NCBI RefSeq assembly: GCF_001420595.1
Contig: NZ_LJIX01000006.1
Coordinates: forward strand, 4,120,857-4,184,856
DNA length: 64,000 nt
Direction: 5' to 3'
Source of the DNA: Cytobacillus solani
GTDB taxonomy: Bacteria > Bacillota > Bacilli > Bacillales > Cytobacillaceae
Part shown: one piece after another, positions 63,840 through 64,000 of the stretch
How positions within the stretch are numbered: the stretch's first letter is position 1
Layout of the letters: the number at the start of each line of letters is the position of its first letter
The notes under the pieces: model-generated
What the model was told of the DNA's origin: nothing
The model's input: only the letters and a program-made list of their open reading frames with translations
The model's database searches: none
Position numbers and translations under genes: made by a program

Positions 63840-64000
63840 TCCTAGAAAGCCTTTCCTGCTTTAAGATACAACGTCCCTTTCCATAAGGAATACATAATGG
63901 TGTCCCAAATAGAGGATCAACCGTAACCTCACATTCCATTTCAAACACATTTTTCACCAAACTGCAATTTATGACAACCTCTGGTTTTCCTTGAGCATAG
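63832..64000 (-). CDS. Siderophore ABC transporter ATPase, C-terminal part (YusV-like)
   Basis: Only the last about 55 codons are inside the window; the gene continues past the right edge. The tail DPLFGTPLCIPYGKGRC matches the C-terminus of FecE/YusV-type ATPases that energise ferric-siderophore import. KNVFEMECEVTVDP before it is the usual C-terminal beta segment. The stop lies within the start of the FhuF-like gene. Walker motifs are outside the window. Confidence 0.7.
   Translation of the reverse strand, partial: YAQGKPEVVINCSLVKNVFEMECEVTVDPLFGTPLCIPYGKGRCILKQERLSRNG

Overview
The window is a gene-dense, low-GC stretch of Bacillaceae chromosome. Gene order matches the Bacillus subtilis segment ald / yui-yum / yut / hom-thrCB / yun / suf / met / yus-fad almost gene for gene. 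Sporulation genes (racA, yutH, lytH, YhcN-type lipoprotein, yuzL) point to an endospore former. A PhaC-type polyester synthase locus, a livJHMGF transporter, a short archaeal-type proS and two intergenic repeat families separate it from B. subtilis itself. The genus cannot be fixed from sequence alone; synteny-based names are family recognition, not database results.

Layout. 1-2.8 kb: an open-ended ORF, a glycine/tyrosine-rich small protein, and proS under a proline T-box. 2.8-6.6 kb: ald, divergent from a PHA-type cluster (SDR reductase, PhaR-like subunit, PhaC-like synthase) followed by a 35-codon ORF. 6.8-16 kb: racA, then the yuiF-pepA / yuiD-C-B-A block and the flavoenzymes yumB and yumC. 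16-20 kb: Fe-S and redox proteins (yutM, DUF2225, yuzB, yutJ, yuzD, nfu). 20-23.6 kb: the hom-thrC-thrB operon. 23.6-32.7 kb: yutH, pgpA, yutF, yutE, an EAL protein, small conserved genes, lipA and lytH. 32.7-38.9 kb: the livJHMGF operon and a decayed region (NhaC remnant, split ORF). 39-47 kb: an HD-GYP protein, yunC, yunF and sufCDSUB. 47.4-52.4 kb: metNPQ and metY, each behind its own SAM riboswitch. 52.5-64 kb: yusD, an MFS carrier, yusE-F-G, gcvH, yusI, the fadN-A-E beta-oxidation genes under a FadR-type operator, yuzL, and the end of a siderophore-uptake operon.

Themes. Fe-S and lipoyl metabolism is concentrated here (SUF, Nfu, A-type carrier, LipA, GcvH). Methionine, threonine, proline charging and branched-chain amino-acid uptake each carry a recognisable or inferred control element. 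Two NDH-2-like genes have dyads resembling the redox repressor site Rex.

No CRISPR array, prophage, insertion sequence, rRNA, tRNA or recognisable defence island was found. The least explained items are non-coding: a 10-bp-TIR element repeated just behind stop codons, a 5 x 52 bp array, a 5 x 21 bp array, and several operator-like dyads. There are also a likely AUA-initiated lipoprotein, a 35-codon ORF with a strong ribosome binding site, and an ORF cut by one in-frame stop.
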